Of a stretch of 64,000 nucleotides of DNA, positions 33,723 through 44,383 are shown piece after piece. The stretch is from Auanema rhodensis (taxonomy: Eukaryota > Nematoda > Chromadorea > Rhabditida > Rhabditidae). Each line of letters starts with the position of its first letter. Position 1 is the first letter of the stretch. A program made the position numbers and the translations under genes. The notes under the pieces were generated by a model. That model was not told the DNA's origin. It saw nothing but the letters and a program-made list of their open reading frames with translations, and made no database searches. Where the stretch lies: the NCBI GenBank assembly GCA_964057225.1, contig OZ059898.1:12425767-12489766 (forward strand), read 5' to 3'.

Positions 33723-34945
33723 ATGTTTTACGTATTTTCTCTATATCTATGTGCTGCAATATCATTTATGTGCTTAGTATTAACATTCTTTTGCGTTATA
33801 TGGCATTCTCCTTCACATATGGGCAAAGAATATAGATGTTATTTATGTTTGCAATGCTTTTGGTAAGTTTAATATTTTGTTGAATTTCAAAAAAAAATTT
33901 AAATTTTCAGCGGATTATTCTTCTCTTTTATTCTATCTTGTGGCGCTGTTCCTGTACTTGTAGCTCCATGTATTGGAGGATATCCAACAGGTTTTCTGAA
34001 ATACTCAGGCCTTTCAAGCCTCACATTACTGAAGCTTCATTTGAAGCTGATATATTGTAAGTTAGCCGTTAAAATAAAAAAAGTTATTGCAATTTTCTTG
34101 AAGTTTATGGAGGAGTGATTATCTTAATGTTTTATCTTCGTTATCAAGCTATACTTATAAGGCCACATCGTGTACTTAAATATATAATGTATAGTCAAGT
34201 AGCTGTAAAACATTTTGTGATTCCAAATGTTCTATTTTTCACAACTAAACTTGAACATGTTAAAGAAGTCAAAATGGAATGCTTACGGGTATGAAGCTGA
34301 ATTCTTTTTAAATCTTCTATTGAACTATGACTTTTCAGATATATCCGGGTGATCCGGAAGATATTTGGAATGAACAAACGATTGTTTTATCATTTACTAA
34401 ATCAGGAATAGCAATGCTTATATCATTTTTCATAACAGCATTCGTTGTGTTTTTATTCGTTCTCGATATTTGTACATTAGGAACACTTACGTGGAGACGC
34501 TTCAGAAAAATACGAGCAAGCATGTCGAAACAAACTTCAGCAACACATAAGCTATTTCTAAAAATCAATTTTATTCAGGTTTTATCTATTTTTGTTTGTT
34601 TCATAAATAATATATTTTTCATAATTAAGGCTTTTGTTCTAATATTTACTACAAATATAGTTCTATTTTTCCTTTTACTCCCATATTTGGAAGTTCAAAT
34701 AACTAAAGGTAAATTAAATACTAATTTAATAATAATACAAATTATTTTTTATTAATTTTTCAGAAATTCAACATGTTCTACTTGCACTTGTTTTAATTTA
34801 TTTTATGTTTGGACCAATATTAACGTTATATACTGTACCATCATATAGAATAGCTACTCTTAATCTATTAACATTATATAATCCTAAACATATAACAAAG
34901 AGATCAATAGTCAATCCAAATTCTTCAAGAATCAGCATTAAATAG
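33723..34945 (+). CDS. Nematode 7TM chemoreceptor, Srh/Sri-like (copy 2)
   Basis: Paralogue of the gene at 19.3 kb with the same six-exon structure and intron phases: 33723-33862, 33911-34056, 34104-34288, 34339-34578, 34630-34708, 34764-34945. Shared blocks are LVAPCIGGYPTGF, FYLRYQAI, GDPEDIWNEQTIV, SFTKSG and TVPSYR. Compared with copy 1 it has a longer basic C-terminal tail (NPKHITKRSIV...). No stop or frameshift was seen. The two receptors flank array A, so the array probably expanded between two products of an older local duplication. Family placement (Srh versus Sri) is tentative. Confidence 0.75.
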
Positions 34946-35363
34946 AATATTATAATTATAATTAAATAAATTATTAAATATAAGTAAGTAATACGTATAA
35001 CTATTGTGAAGAATATTTCACTTATGCATATTCCATGACTAACAACGAGTTTCAGTTCATAGGTCTTAATCTAAGAAACTTGTATGAATTAAATATATAG
35101 ATATAGATATTTGAACATATAGATTTTTTTCAATTTTATACTTATGATAAGACTATTAGTTTATTACACTAGCTATTGATTTATGTATTTTATTCTCTAA
35201 TAAATATTTAAAAAACAAAAAAGTTTTATGATTATTATGAAGAACTTAAAAACTTGAAAAAACAAAAATAATATTCTAATGTATGATGTTGTATTTAGAT
35301 AATATTTGAACTTATCAAAACAACGTCATACACGTGAATGACATTTATTTTGAAATGATAACG
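34946..35363. other. Intergenic spacer
   Basis: About 420 bases of AT-rich sequence with AAATAAA words near 34,966 that could end the receptor transcript. It stops where the peptide-pair terminal motif begins. Confidence 0.4.
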
Positions 35364-35483
35364 ACGTGTAAGCGGTTGTATCCAGTTAACTATTCTAACT
35401 ATATTCTTAACTATTCTTATTATAGGTAAAGAAATCTTTATTCAAATTGATGTTACAACATGAATATCATTGTTTCTTCTTTC

Positions 35484-35834
35484 TTACCAACCATTGGCAT
35501 CCCAGCACTTCATGGTGTGGTTGAATTCTTGGACAGTCATACAGCACCTGGAATGAGATCAAGTTGGTACTTGAAGTCAAAACTTGAAGCCTTACATGTA
35601 GTAGTTGTTGTTACAGTTGTGCATCTGAATATCAAGACATCTCTTATAACACTTGTCAGCACACCAGGTTTCTCTCCAGCTGAAAAGCTCAAAGTAAGGT
35701 TAGAAACTCAGAAGATACAACGTTTGAGGGATGGAAGCTTCACAGTTAGATCCAGCAAGAGTTCCGTGACAATAGTCAACGCAGGAAGCATATGCAGCAG
35801 CAATGCAGACAGCAAGAACGATGAGGAGTTTCAT
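35484..35834 (-). CDS. Cysteine-rich secreted peptide, pair 6 left
   Basis: Intact copy. Intron 2 has diverged most here (GTAAGGC donor, TTTTGACTT for TTCTTACTT), yet all exon bases still encode the same 86 residues. A synonymous change (GCA for GCT, Ala14) marks both genes of this pair. Confidence 0.8.
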
Positions 35835-36159
35835 TCTGAAAGTTTCAATTTGAAGTTGGAAAGTTGAAAAGTTGAAAAGCTTGAGGCTGGAAACGTGTTG
35901 AATGAACTGGATGTGATGATTCAAACTGAGCTATCAGAGGTCTTATATACTTGGATAAGCATCAGTGGGAGCTTAATCTCATGCTGTTTCCAACAACAAC
36001 TTTTAGTTTTTCGGATTTGGGGTCCCATTGAGAAATTAAATTTTAAATTTCTTTATAAGGTGAATCTTCCTTTAACACTACATCCTGTTCATCCAACGAT
36101 TCTCCAGCTTCAAGCTTTTCAACTTTTCAACTTTCCAACTTCAAATTGAAACTTTCAGA
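35835..36159. promoter_or_regulatory. Bidirectional promoter of peptide pair 6 (inverted)
   Basis: Opposite orientation to pairs 1-4. The TATA region reads GGTCTTATATACTT on the + strand, so the strong TATA box has changed from TATATAAAACC to TATATAAGACC, and CATCCTGTTC replaces CATCCAGTTC near the right gene. Confidence 0.6.
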
Positions 36160-36510
36160 ATGAAACTCCTCATCGTTCTTGCTGTCTGCATTGCTGCTGC
36201 ATATGCTTCCTGCGTTGACTATTGTCACGGAACTCTTGCTGGATCTAACTGTGAAGCTTCCATCCCTCAAACGTTGTATCTTCTGAGTTTCTAACCTTAC
36301 TTTGAGCTTTTCAGCTGGAGAGAAACCTGGTGTGCTGACAAGTGTTATAAGAGATGTCTTGATATTCAGATGCACAACTGTAACAACAACTACTACATGT
36401 AAAGCTTCAAGTTCTTACTTCAAGTTTCAACTTGATCTCATTCCAGGTGCTGTATGACTGTCCAAGAATTCAACCACACCATGAAGTGCTGGGATGCCAA
36501 TGGTTGGTAA
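36160..36510 (+). CDS. Cysteine-rich secreted peptide, pair 6 right
   Basis: Intact copy encoding the same protein. The AATAAA signal is still present, but the sequence just after it is shortened (GATTTTTAAGAAAATAATT), so 3'-end formation may differ. Confidence 0.78.
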
Positions 36511-36703
36511 GAAAGAAGAAACAATGATATTCATGTTGTAACATCAATTTGAATAAAGATTTTTAAGAAAATAATTAAGAATATAGTTAGTATAGTTAAT
36601 TCAAAATAAATTTTTATTTTTTCAAATTACATACAAAAAGTATTTTATTAGAAATTTTAATAATTTCTTTCATACATGGTAAATGAATAAAAAATTGAAA
36701 ATT

Positions 36704-37226
36704 TCAATATTCTTTTCCAATTCCAAGTTTTGGTTTTGATTGATATAGTTTAAGAATTGCATCAATTTCTTTAGAATTTAATCCTAATTCTCTCTAAAAA
36801 TAAAAAAATAAATTCAAAATATAAAAATTCAGAAAACCAATTCAGAATCTTCCAGATCAAAGCTTTCATCATCAAATAAATCTTCATAATTCTAAAAATT
36901 TATAAATTAAAATGAATTTAAAAAAAAAAAAAAATAAAATTTAAATAAATATAATTTTATTAATTTATAATATAACTTACACTAAAATCATCTAATAGTT
37001 TCTGAGAATTTTTCATTCTTCGTGATTGTATAAGAAAATCCAAAATTATAAAAATTGATATCAATAATACAATTAGACATGCTGTGTAGAATAATATTTA
37101 AGAAAATTCAAAAACAATTCGTTTACCGTAAAAGAAAATTTGAAAACTTTTTCGAGGTAATTTCAATAATGTCATCATCAATGCTGATAAATCGTAAAAT
37201 TGTCGTTTGAATGACCAAATTTTCAT
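36704..37226 (-). CDS. Small single-pass membrane protein, unknown family
   Basis: Four short exons splice cleanly with GT-AG borders: 37226-37127, 37081-36981, 36891-36838 and 36793-36704. The result is 114 residues: a basic N-terminus (MKIWSFKRQFYDL...), one strong membrane helix (CLIVLLISIFIILDFLI), a positively charged stop (QSRRMKN), then an acidic cytosolic-type stretch (YEDLFDDESFDLEDSE) and a basic end (KPKLGIGKEY). Stop-free frames across all four exons, and exons less AT-rich than their introns, support a real gene. I recognise no family. Confidence 0.6.
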
Positions 37227-37683
37227 TTCAAATTCTATAGACAGCTAATTCAATATTTGAAATAATCGTGGATAGATAAATGATTAACAACTGTAAATTT
37301 TCATAAATTTTAATAAAATTAAAAATTATTTTAAATTTATAAAATAAAATTAAAATAATTAAAAATTGAAATTTTAATAGAAAATGTAATAAATGTTTAT
37401 TCTTATAATTTATTTCATATAAATTTAAATAATATTAAAATATAATTAATTATTTAATTATTTAATTATAATTATTTTAAAATAAAATATTAAAATCATT
37501 TATTTATTTTATATTTCTTAAAATATATCTTTTATTTAATGCTCATCAAGTTTGATTCAATTTTTCTAAAACTTAAGTCTTTTATTTCATTTTTCATTTT
37601 GTTTTTTCTCCAAAATTTTGGAAAATATTCAAATAACTAATTGTACTATTTATAATTATTGTAGTTATTAATGAAATATAGTA
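37227..37683. other. Very AT-rich spacer
   Basis: About 450 bases, largely A/T runs (especially 37300-37520), with no gene seen. It would contain the promoter of the membrane-protein gene to its left. Confidence 0.4.
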
Positions 37684-37781
37684 TTTTGAAATAGTTTTAT
37701 TCAGCTTAATGTTGATGTTAAAAACAGTTTTACTATCAATATTTATATTTATTAATTGTTTTGGTTTATTATTATCGTCAA
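37684..37781 (+). pseudogene. Truncated duplicate of the Srx-like exon 1
   Basis: About 98 bases nearly identical to 38255-38351, covering the upstream TTTTGAAATAG, the start codon (37709) and about 24 codons. Homology is lost within the first exon, before the splice donor, and no further exons follow, so this is a broken copy. Confidence 0.8.
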
Positions 37782-37982
37782 TGAAGTTCTAACATCATCA
37801 AGATATTTAAAAACTCAGATATTCTACCCACTGCAGCAACCGTTAATAACTTTAAAACATTTTCTAAACAGACTTGAGTGTTTATCCTCCACTAATCAGG
37901 TTAAGTCGTCCTTGATTTTTTGTTCTCAATATTACTATTTTCCAATTAATTCATGTTGATTGATGCTTTGATACCTAAATTA

Positions 37983-38033
37983 TTAAAAATAATTAAGAAT
38001 ATAGTTAGTATAGCTAACAGTATACAACCGCTC
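37983..38033. repeat. Solo copy of the peptide-module terminus
   Basis: TTAAGAATATAGTTAGTATAG followed by TATACAACCGCTCAACCG matches the terminal 45-50 bases of the peptide modules with a few changes, but no peptide gene is attached. It is either a remnant of a lost module or an independent copy of the end sequence. Confidence 0.7.
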
Positions 38034-38278
38034 AACCGTTGTTGTCAATTCAAAATGATATTCTAATCTCATTGACGTAGGTCACGTAGTGTATTTCATA
38101 TTTTCAAATTTACAATGATCAGAATTTTTCATTATTCTTATAACTAAATACAATTTTCAAAGCTGTAACTTGATATAGTAACATGAATTGTATAATTCCA
38201 ATCTGTAGAAATGTACCCTATAACTATATACATTGCTAAAATTATTTTCTTCCTTTTGAAATAGTTTTATTCAGCTTA
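38034..38278. other. Upstream region of the Srx-like gene
   Basis: About 245 bases; the last 25 are shared with the truncated duplicate at 37,684. Confidence 0.4.
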
Positions 38279-39534
38279 ATGTTGATGTTAAAAACAGTTT
38301 TACTATCAATATTTGGATTTATTAATTGTTTTGGTTTATTATTATCATTAATAGTATTATATTCAGTTACTAAATTATGTTTTAAGTAAGTTTAAATATA
38401 ATTATTTTCTAAAAAAAAAAGAAAAATTTAAGAACTAAATCTTCTCCTATTTATACAATTGCTTTCTCAAATCTTATAGCTGATGCTACCCTTCTTATAT
38501 TTAGTATTGGATATACAATTCCGGCTTATTTATTAGATGTAAATATTTTTTTTTTTGTTAAATCTTATAAAAAACTTTTTAGAGTTGGTTATTCCCTGGA
38601 GGAAGAAATGATCCATTTGTTCGATTTATTTCTTTTATGTTTGTTTTTGCTTGGAATAATATGACGTTTTGTCAACTATTTATGGCAATTAACAGGTATA
38701 AACTTGATAAACTTGAATAAAACTTTCTATTTGAAAAAATAAATTTTTAGATTAACCGTTGTGTGTTTTCCTTTTTATAATATTTTTACCTTTAAAGTTG
38801 TTCGTATTATAGTTATTTTACAAGTGATTATAGCGTTAACCATTACTATCCTTGATCAATTTATATTTCCATGTTGTGCGTAAGTTTTAAATTAAAACTT
38901 GAGCATTATTAAAATAAGTTTTAAGACTTGTAATTGATCCAATAATACATGCATATTCTTATAATACAATTAAAAATATAATAAATTATTCAAATATCTA
39001 TATTGATATACCACTTGATTCAACAGCTTCAATTACGTGTATAGTTTGTTATATAATAGTAAATTATATAAAATATAAATATATATTTAATATATAATTA
39101 TAATAATTAAGATATTTATATATGTAAAGAAAACTTCATCTGGATTAGGACTTAGTCAAGCTGTTAAAAGTCAACGAAAACGAAAAGAATATATGTATGT
39201 TTCAACTAAACAACATAGTATAATTTTAAATTTTCTAATAATTCAGGTATACAATACAATTTGGATTAATTTCAATAGTTTATTCATGTACTTGGATACA
39301 ATTCCAAATTTGGCCAATTTTAATAAAAGTTGGAGTTTCAACTTCATGGCTTATGTTAACATCCATATTCGTTTCATTACACAGTAGTACAAATGCAATT
39401 ATTTTTTTATTAACAAATCGAGAAGTTTATATTCTTTTATTTTATTTTTTTTTATTTTTTTTATTTTTTAGGTTAAAGAAATATTAAAAAAAGAATTTTG
39501 TAGAATACAAACAAATACAATTAATTTTTCATAA
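38279..39534 (+). CDS. Nematode 7TM chemoreceptor, Srx-like
   Basis: Eight exons: 38279-38395, 38433-38538, 38583-38695, 38751-38879, 38926-39058, 39112-39194, 39247-39424, 39472-39534. They give about 307 residues with seven hydrophobic stretches. TM3 ends with FMAINRLTVVCFPF, the NR motif that replaces DRY in Srx-type receptors, and TM7 has LHSSTNAIIFLLTNREVKEIL, a rhodopsin-like NxxxF region followed by helix 8. It is unrelated to the two Srh/Sri-like receptors nearby. Introns are extremely AT-rich, and several acceptors are TTAAG rather than TTCAG, so splice confidence is moderate. Confidence 0.75.
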
Positions 39535-39865
39535 AAAATTATAAAAATTCATATTATTTTATATAAATATACATAGAAAATAACATTTAAGCTTTAATTC
39601 ATTGTAATATTATTTTATTTTTTTTTAAATTGAAATTAATAAATAGAAATATATAAATTATAATTATTTTATTTGTTTATATAATTAATTATTATTACTT
39701 TTATAATAAATTTTCACCAAATTCTATTATAAACGGACAAATATTGTGAAATGAAAGTCATTAAACACTTAATTGATGGATTTATCTTTAAGAGATAAGG
39801 ATATTTAAAAATTATTTTGAGTGTTAACAGAGATAAGGATTTTCTTAATTCTTATTTTTAAGCTA
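39535..39865. other. AT-rich spacer
   Basis: About 330 bases dominated by A and T runs, between the receptor stop codon and the left edge of array B. Near 39,780-39,850 the words AGAGATAAGGAT and TTAAAAATTATTTT repeat loosely. Confidence 0.4.
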
Positions 39866-39940
39866 AAGGATGAGCAATCTGTTTGAAGGCTACAAGGTTG
39901 TCCAAGAACTGAAAATGAAGATGATGATCATACTGTAGAT
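39866..39940 (-). pseudogene. Fragment of an EB-module exon at the left edge of array B
   Basis: Contains the first roughly 45 coding bases of the exon seen complete at 42510-42382, plus 29 bases of its upstream intron. It marks the left breakpoint of the tandem duplication; the exon's 3' part is missing. Confidence 0.85.
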
Positions 39941-39957
39941 ATCATAAAGCTTTGACC

Positions 39958-40619
39958 GGATACAACCGCTTACACGTCTTTTCAAACTTCGAATAAAAAT
40001 GATTTTCATTGTATCCTACGTGGAAAATCTAGCCACTTTGCATATTTTTTTTCGAAATATTGTCAACCATCTGAATCCTGAATCATTGAAATTCTCAGAA
40101 ATTATTAAAAGAAACAAAAACTATTTACCAACGAAATCTATGTTGTGAAGGTTGGGTATGAAGAAGCGCATTAATTATATTTCAAGTAGTATGCTGGTTA
40201 ATCGCCTACTATTGGCCAATCAAAAATCCACCAATAGCAGCCTGCATACTACAGTAATACCATAATTGATAATTTATTAACAGAGAGCTAAGTTATATGT
40301 TTTTCTAGAACTTTTTTTTTTCTAAAAATAACATAATAATATAATAATATAATTAACTTAATATATTCATTTCAGTTTTAAAAATAATTTGAAATTACTA
40401 AGGTTCACAGCTTAAACTACATACAAGGTGAGAACTATCTAATATGAATCACTCATACATTGTTTGTAAAAGATCTTACACAAGAGATAACATTTCAAGG
40501 AAAGTGCTCATATTACCATATTAGAATGTATATCAACATCGGAACAACTTCTGAAGTGCCTATAAAAGCTTATTATCAGTTGAATTATTGTTTGTGATCT
40601 TCTTCTTAAGTTTTAGTTA
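39958..40619 (+). promoter_or_regulatory. Shared promoter cassette, copy B1
   Basis: Same roughly 660-base segment as in array A, beginning at GGATACAACCGC and ending at AAGTTTTAGTTA. The TATA region reads CTATAAAAGC, a better TATA box than in family A. Sequence after AGTTA is specific to family B. Confidence 0.8.
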
Positions 40620-40795
40620 CACTTTTGGTGTTAACACTGACAGTACCACTACGTTTGTCACTTCTATATTTTTAAAATAAATTTAATTTTACATATGTAT
40701 ATAAGTAGTTGATTTTGATCATTTTTCTTTTTGCTTTTCTTCAATACTTGAAAGAATACTTTTTAAGAAAATATTAATTTCAGACGTAAAATATC

Positions 40796-41237
40796 ATGAG
40801 CGAAGAAAATAATTCTGTTGAACGTATTACCACTCGAATGGGTGAAATGAAGGTGCAAAATGAGAAAAAAGTTTGTTTTTTAATGAAATTTCAATAAGTT
40901 TTTACCTTTAATTATTAAAATTTTATAGACGGTTGTGCCAGCAGTTTTGAAAGCTTTTGTTGAGAAGTATACATGTAAACTAAACTGTAAGGGACACCGC
41001 CTGAGTCATTATATAAAAGAAGCTCATGTCGAAGAATACATGAAACCTAGAAAGAGTGATGACATTGTGTTGTGTGCAAAAACTCATCTTTTTAAACGTT
41101 TGACGGAAATTTTCGAAGAAGAATTGGAGAAATATTTAGAAAAACATGGAGATGAAATTGAAAAACCAAAGGGTTCATATGTTAAGCTAGTAATGATTGA
41201 CGACCTGGCTGAGAACGCAAGTTCCTCTTCCAAATAA
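40796..41237 (+). CDS. Family B protein of unknown function, copy 1
   Basis: Two exons (40796-40870 and 40929-41237) give 127 residues: an acidic start (MSEENNSVERITTRMGEMK), a central basic and Cys-containing part (KYTCKLNCKGHRLSHYIKE), an acidic helix likely to form a coiled coil (RLTEIFEEELEKYLEKHGDE), and a tail KLVMIDDLAENASSSSK. There is no signal peptide or membrane segment, so it is probably soluble and intracellular. I recognise no family. The start is the first ATG after the acceptor ATTTCAG (ends near 40,782), which could be a leader intron or trans-splice site. This is the most divergent copy: Gly for Ser at residue 16, Ile-Val for Met-Met in the KSDD block, and Ala for Thr near the end. 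The poly(A) signal AATAAA is at 41291. Confidence 0.75.
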
Positions 41238-41784
41238 GAATAGTAATTTCTTTGTGATGTTATAACATTGTTGAATTCGATATTTTATTGAATAAACTTG
41301 TTTCTGTTATTCTTTTTCCTATTAATACAATAGAATATTTAGATGAAGGTCTAAAATTACTTGATGTTGTTACTGTAATTTAAAAATAAAAAAATAAATA
41401 TTAAAAAATTTATTTATTTTTTATTTGTATTATGTATAAAAATAAATTATTGTATCAGAAGACATATATGTATGTATTACTATAAATGTTTAGAATAACT
41501 GAAAAACAACAAAAAGAAAACAAAAAATAGAAAAACTGATCATGGCAAAATGTTATTTTGAAAATTTAAATGAAGAAATAATAAAAAAAAGATTTGAAGC
41601 ATAACACTTGATCATCATATCAACTGATAAGAAGATCTGTTAGTTTTGCTTGGCAATATGCCAAATTAAAGCTTTAGATCAGAAGGTAACCCATTTACAA
41701 ATAAAGGAAAATGTCGGCAATAGACAGAAATTAAATGTTTTTTTGGTTTTTTTTATTATTTTGTTTTGAAAAGAAAGAAGAAGA
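41238..41784. other. Convergent spacer within the array B unit
   Basis: About 550 bases between the family B stop codon and the EB 3' end, repeated in every unit. It contains an AT hairpin-like stretch (AAATAAATATT with ATTTATTTATT near 41,390-41,430) and otherwise no feature. Confidence 0.5.
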
Positions 41785-42510
41785 TTATTCATCACGAGCG
41801 GTCGGACATGGTGTATTCAATTCTCTATGATCTGAAAACAAAAAAAATGTTACAATTATCATTTTGATTTAGTTTTAACTATAATTATATAATTAATTAC
41901 ATGCTTATAAATATAAAAATTAGGTTTATACATGCATTTAGATGAGCAATACATGTTATTTTGAGCTTTAGCTAGGGTTTTAAAGAAATATTAGCAACAC
42001 GGATTTCAGGCTTATTAACGCTGCATTGAGCTGGTTTTAGGAACACATATCGAATCACGTTGATAGTGATTCGATGGACACGAACATATACTATTCTGAC
42101 AGATAGAGGGAGATTGACATTTTACTGTCACAGAATCACACCAAGACCCTGTTGGAACTGAAAGCTGTAATATAAGTTCCGTAAGAGCATTAGGTTGTAC
42201 CTTCGTTATTAGTATATACGCATATACCATTCTCAATCTCTGTCATAGTAAAGGGACATTCGCATGTTCCAGATGACGAGCATACTCGCGGAGAATCGCA
42301 ATCCCGATAGGTTGAGCAGGACTTCTTTGCTGAAACCAACATGTTCAGTTTATTACAAAATATTTTATGATGTTTGTTTACCGTTTGAACGAAGAATACA
42401 TTGACCATTCACAGCTTCATAAGCTTTATCACATCGACATCTATAGTCAATGCAAGTTGAATGAAGTAAGGATGAGCAATCTGTTTGAAGGCTACAAGGT
42501 TGTCCAAGAA
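41785..42510 (-). pseudogene. Truncated EB-module gene 3' end, unit 1
   Basis: Four exons (42510-42382, 42329-42201, 42157-42020, 41831-41785) with intact splice sites and an open frame encode the last EB modules (for example CSTYRDCDSPRVCSSSGTC) and the C-terminus NTPCPTARDE. There is no start codon or upstream exon, as the duplication cut the gene in an intron 29 bases before the first of these exons. Whether it is transcribed is unknown. Confidence 0.85.
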
Positions 42511-42559
42511 CTGAAAATGAAGATGATGATCATACTGTAGATATCATAAAGCTTTGACC

Positions 42560-43218
42560 GGATACAACCGCTTACACGTCTTTTCAAACTTCGAATAAAA
42601 ATGATTTTCATTGTATCCTACGTGGAAAATCTAGCCACTTTGCATATTTTTTCGAAATATTGTCAACCATCTGAATCCTGAATCATTAAAATTCTCAGAA
42701 ATTATTAAAAGAAACAAAAACTATTTACCAACGAAATCTATGTTGTGAAGGTTGTGTATGAAGAAGCGCATTAACTATATTTGAAGTAGTATGCTGGTTA
42801 ATCGCCTACTATTGGCCAATTAAAAATCCACCAATAGCAGCCTGCATACTACAGTAATACCATAATTGATAATTTATTAACAGAGAGCTAAGTTATATGT
42901 TTTTCTAGAACTTTTTTTTTCTAAAAATAACATAATAATATAATAATATAATTAACTTAATATATTCATTTCAGTTTTAAAAATAATTTGAAATTACTAA
43001 GATTCACAGCTTAAACTACATACAAGGTAAGAACTATCTAATATGAATCACTCATACGTTGTTTGTAAAAGATCTTACACAAGAGATAACATTTCTAGGA
43101 AAGTGCTCATATTACCATATTAGAATGTATATCAACATCGGAACAACTTCTGAAATGCCTATATAAGCTTATTATCAGTTGAATTATTGTTTCTGATCTT
43201 CTTCTTAAGTTTTAGTTA
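42560..43218 (+). promoter_or_regulatory. Shared promoter cassette, copy B2
   Basis: The TATA region is CTATATAAGC. Marker variants: ACTAAGATTCAC, CATTTCTAGG and GGTTGTGTATG. Confidence 0.8.
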
Positions 43219-43394
43219 CACTTTTGGTGTTAACACTGACAGTACCACTACGTTTGTCACTTCTATATTTTTAAAATAAATTTAATTTTACATATGTATA
43301 TAAGTAGTTGATTTTGATCATTTTTCTTTTTACTTTTCTTTAATACTTGAAAGAATACTTTTTAAGAAAATATTAATTTCAGACGTAAAATATC

Positions 43395-43836
43395 ATGAGC
43401 GAAGAAAATAATTCTGTTGAACGTATTACCACTCGAATGAGTGAAATGAAGGTGCAAAATGAGAAAAAAGTTTGTTTTTTAATGAAATTTCAATAAGTTT
43501 TTACCTTTAATTATTAAAATTTTATAGACGGTTGTGCCAGCAGTTTTGAAAGCTTTTGTTGAGAAGTATACATGTAAACTAAACTGTAAGGGACACCGCC
43601 TGAGTCATTATATAAAAGAAGCTCATGTCGAAGAATACATGAAACCTAGAAAGAGTGATGACATGATGTTGTGTGCAAAAACTCATCTTTTTAAACGTTT
43701 GACGGAAATTTTCGAAGAAGAATTGGAGAAATATTTAGAAAAACATGGAGATGAAATTGAAAAACCAAAGGGTTCATATGTTAAGCTAGTAATGATTGAC
43801 GACCTGACTGAGAACGCAAGTTCCTCTTCCAAATAA
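43395..43836 (+). CDS. Family B protein, copy 2
   Basis: Differs from copy 1 at four residues: MSEMK for MGEMK, DDMML for DDIVL (two changes), and LTEN for LAEN. Copies 3-6 have the same protein as this one. Confidence 0.75.
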
Positions 43837-44383
43837 GAATAGTAATTTCTTTGTGATGTTATAACATTGTTGAATTCGATATTTTATTGAATAAACTTGT
43901 TTCTGTTATTCTTTTTCCTATTAATACAATAGAATATTTAGATGAAGGTCTAAAATTACTTGATGTTGTTACTGTAATTTAAAAATAAAAAAATAAATAT
44001 TAAAGAATTTATTTATTTTTTATTTGTATTATGTATAAAAATAAATTATTGTATCAGAAGACATATATGTATGTATTACTATAAATGTTTAGAATAACTG
44101 AAAAACAACAAAAAGAAAACAAAAAATAGAAAAACTGATCATGGCAAAATGTTATTTTGAAAATTTAAATGAAGAAATAATAAAAAAAAGATTTGAAGCA
44201 TAACACTTGATCATCATATCAACTGATAAGAAGATCTGTTAGTTTTGCTTGGCAATATGCCAAATTAAAGCTTTAGATCAGAAGGTAACCCATTTACAAA
44301 TAAAGGAAAATGTCGGCAATAGACAGAAATTAAATGTTTTTTTGGTTTTTTTTATTATTTTGTTTTGAAAAGAAAGAAGAAGA

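Larger units (their letters stand above)
35364..36600. repeat. Inverted peptide-pair module (pair 6)
   Basis: Begins sharply with CGTGTAAGCGGTTGTATCC after unrelated sequence, and ends in a partly lost right terminus (AATATAGTTAGTATAGTTAA, then unique sequence). The spacer is in the pair 5 orientation. Part of the right 3' flank (TTTCTTTACCTATAATAAG) is deleted. Confidence 0.85.

Noticed and set aside
21118-36600. Viral or retrotransposon origin of the repeats
   Set aside because: No reverse transcriptase, integrase, transposase or long terminal repeat was seen. Only the short terminal motif hints at mobility.
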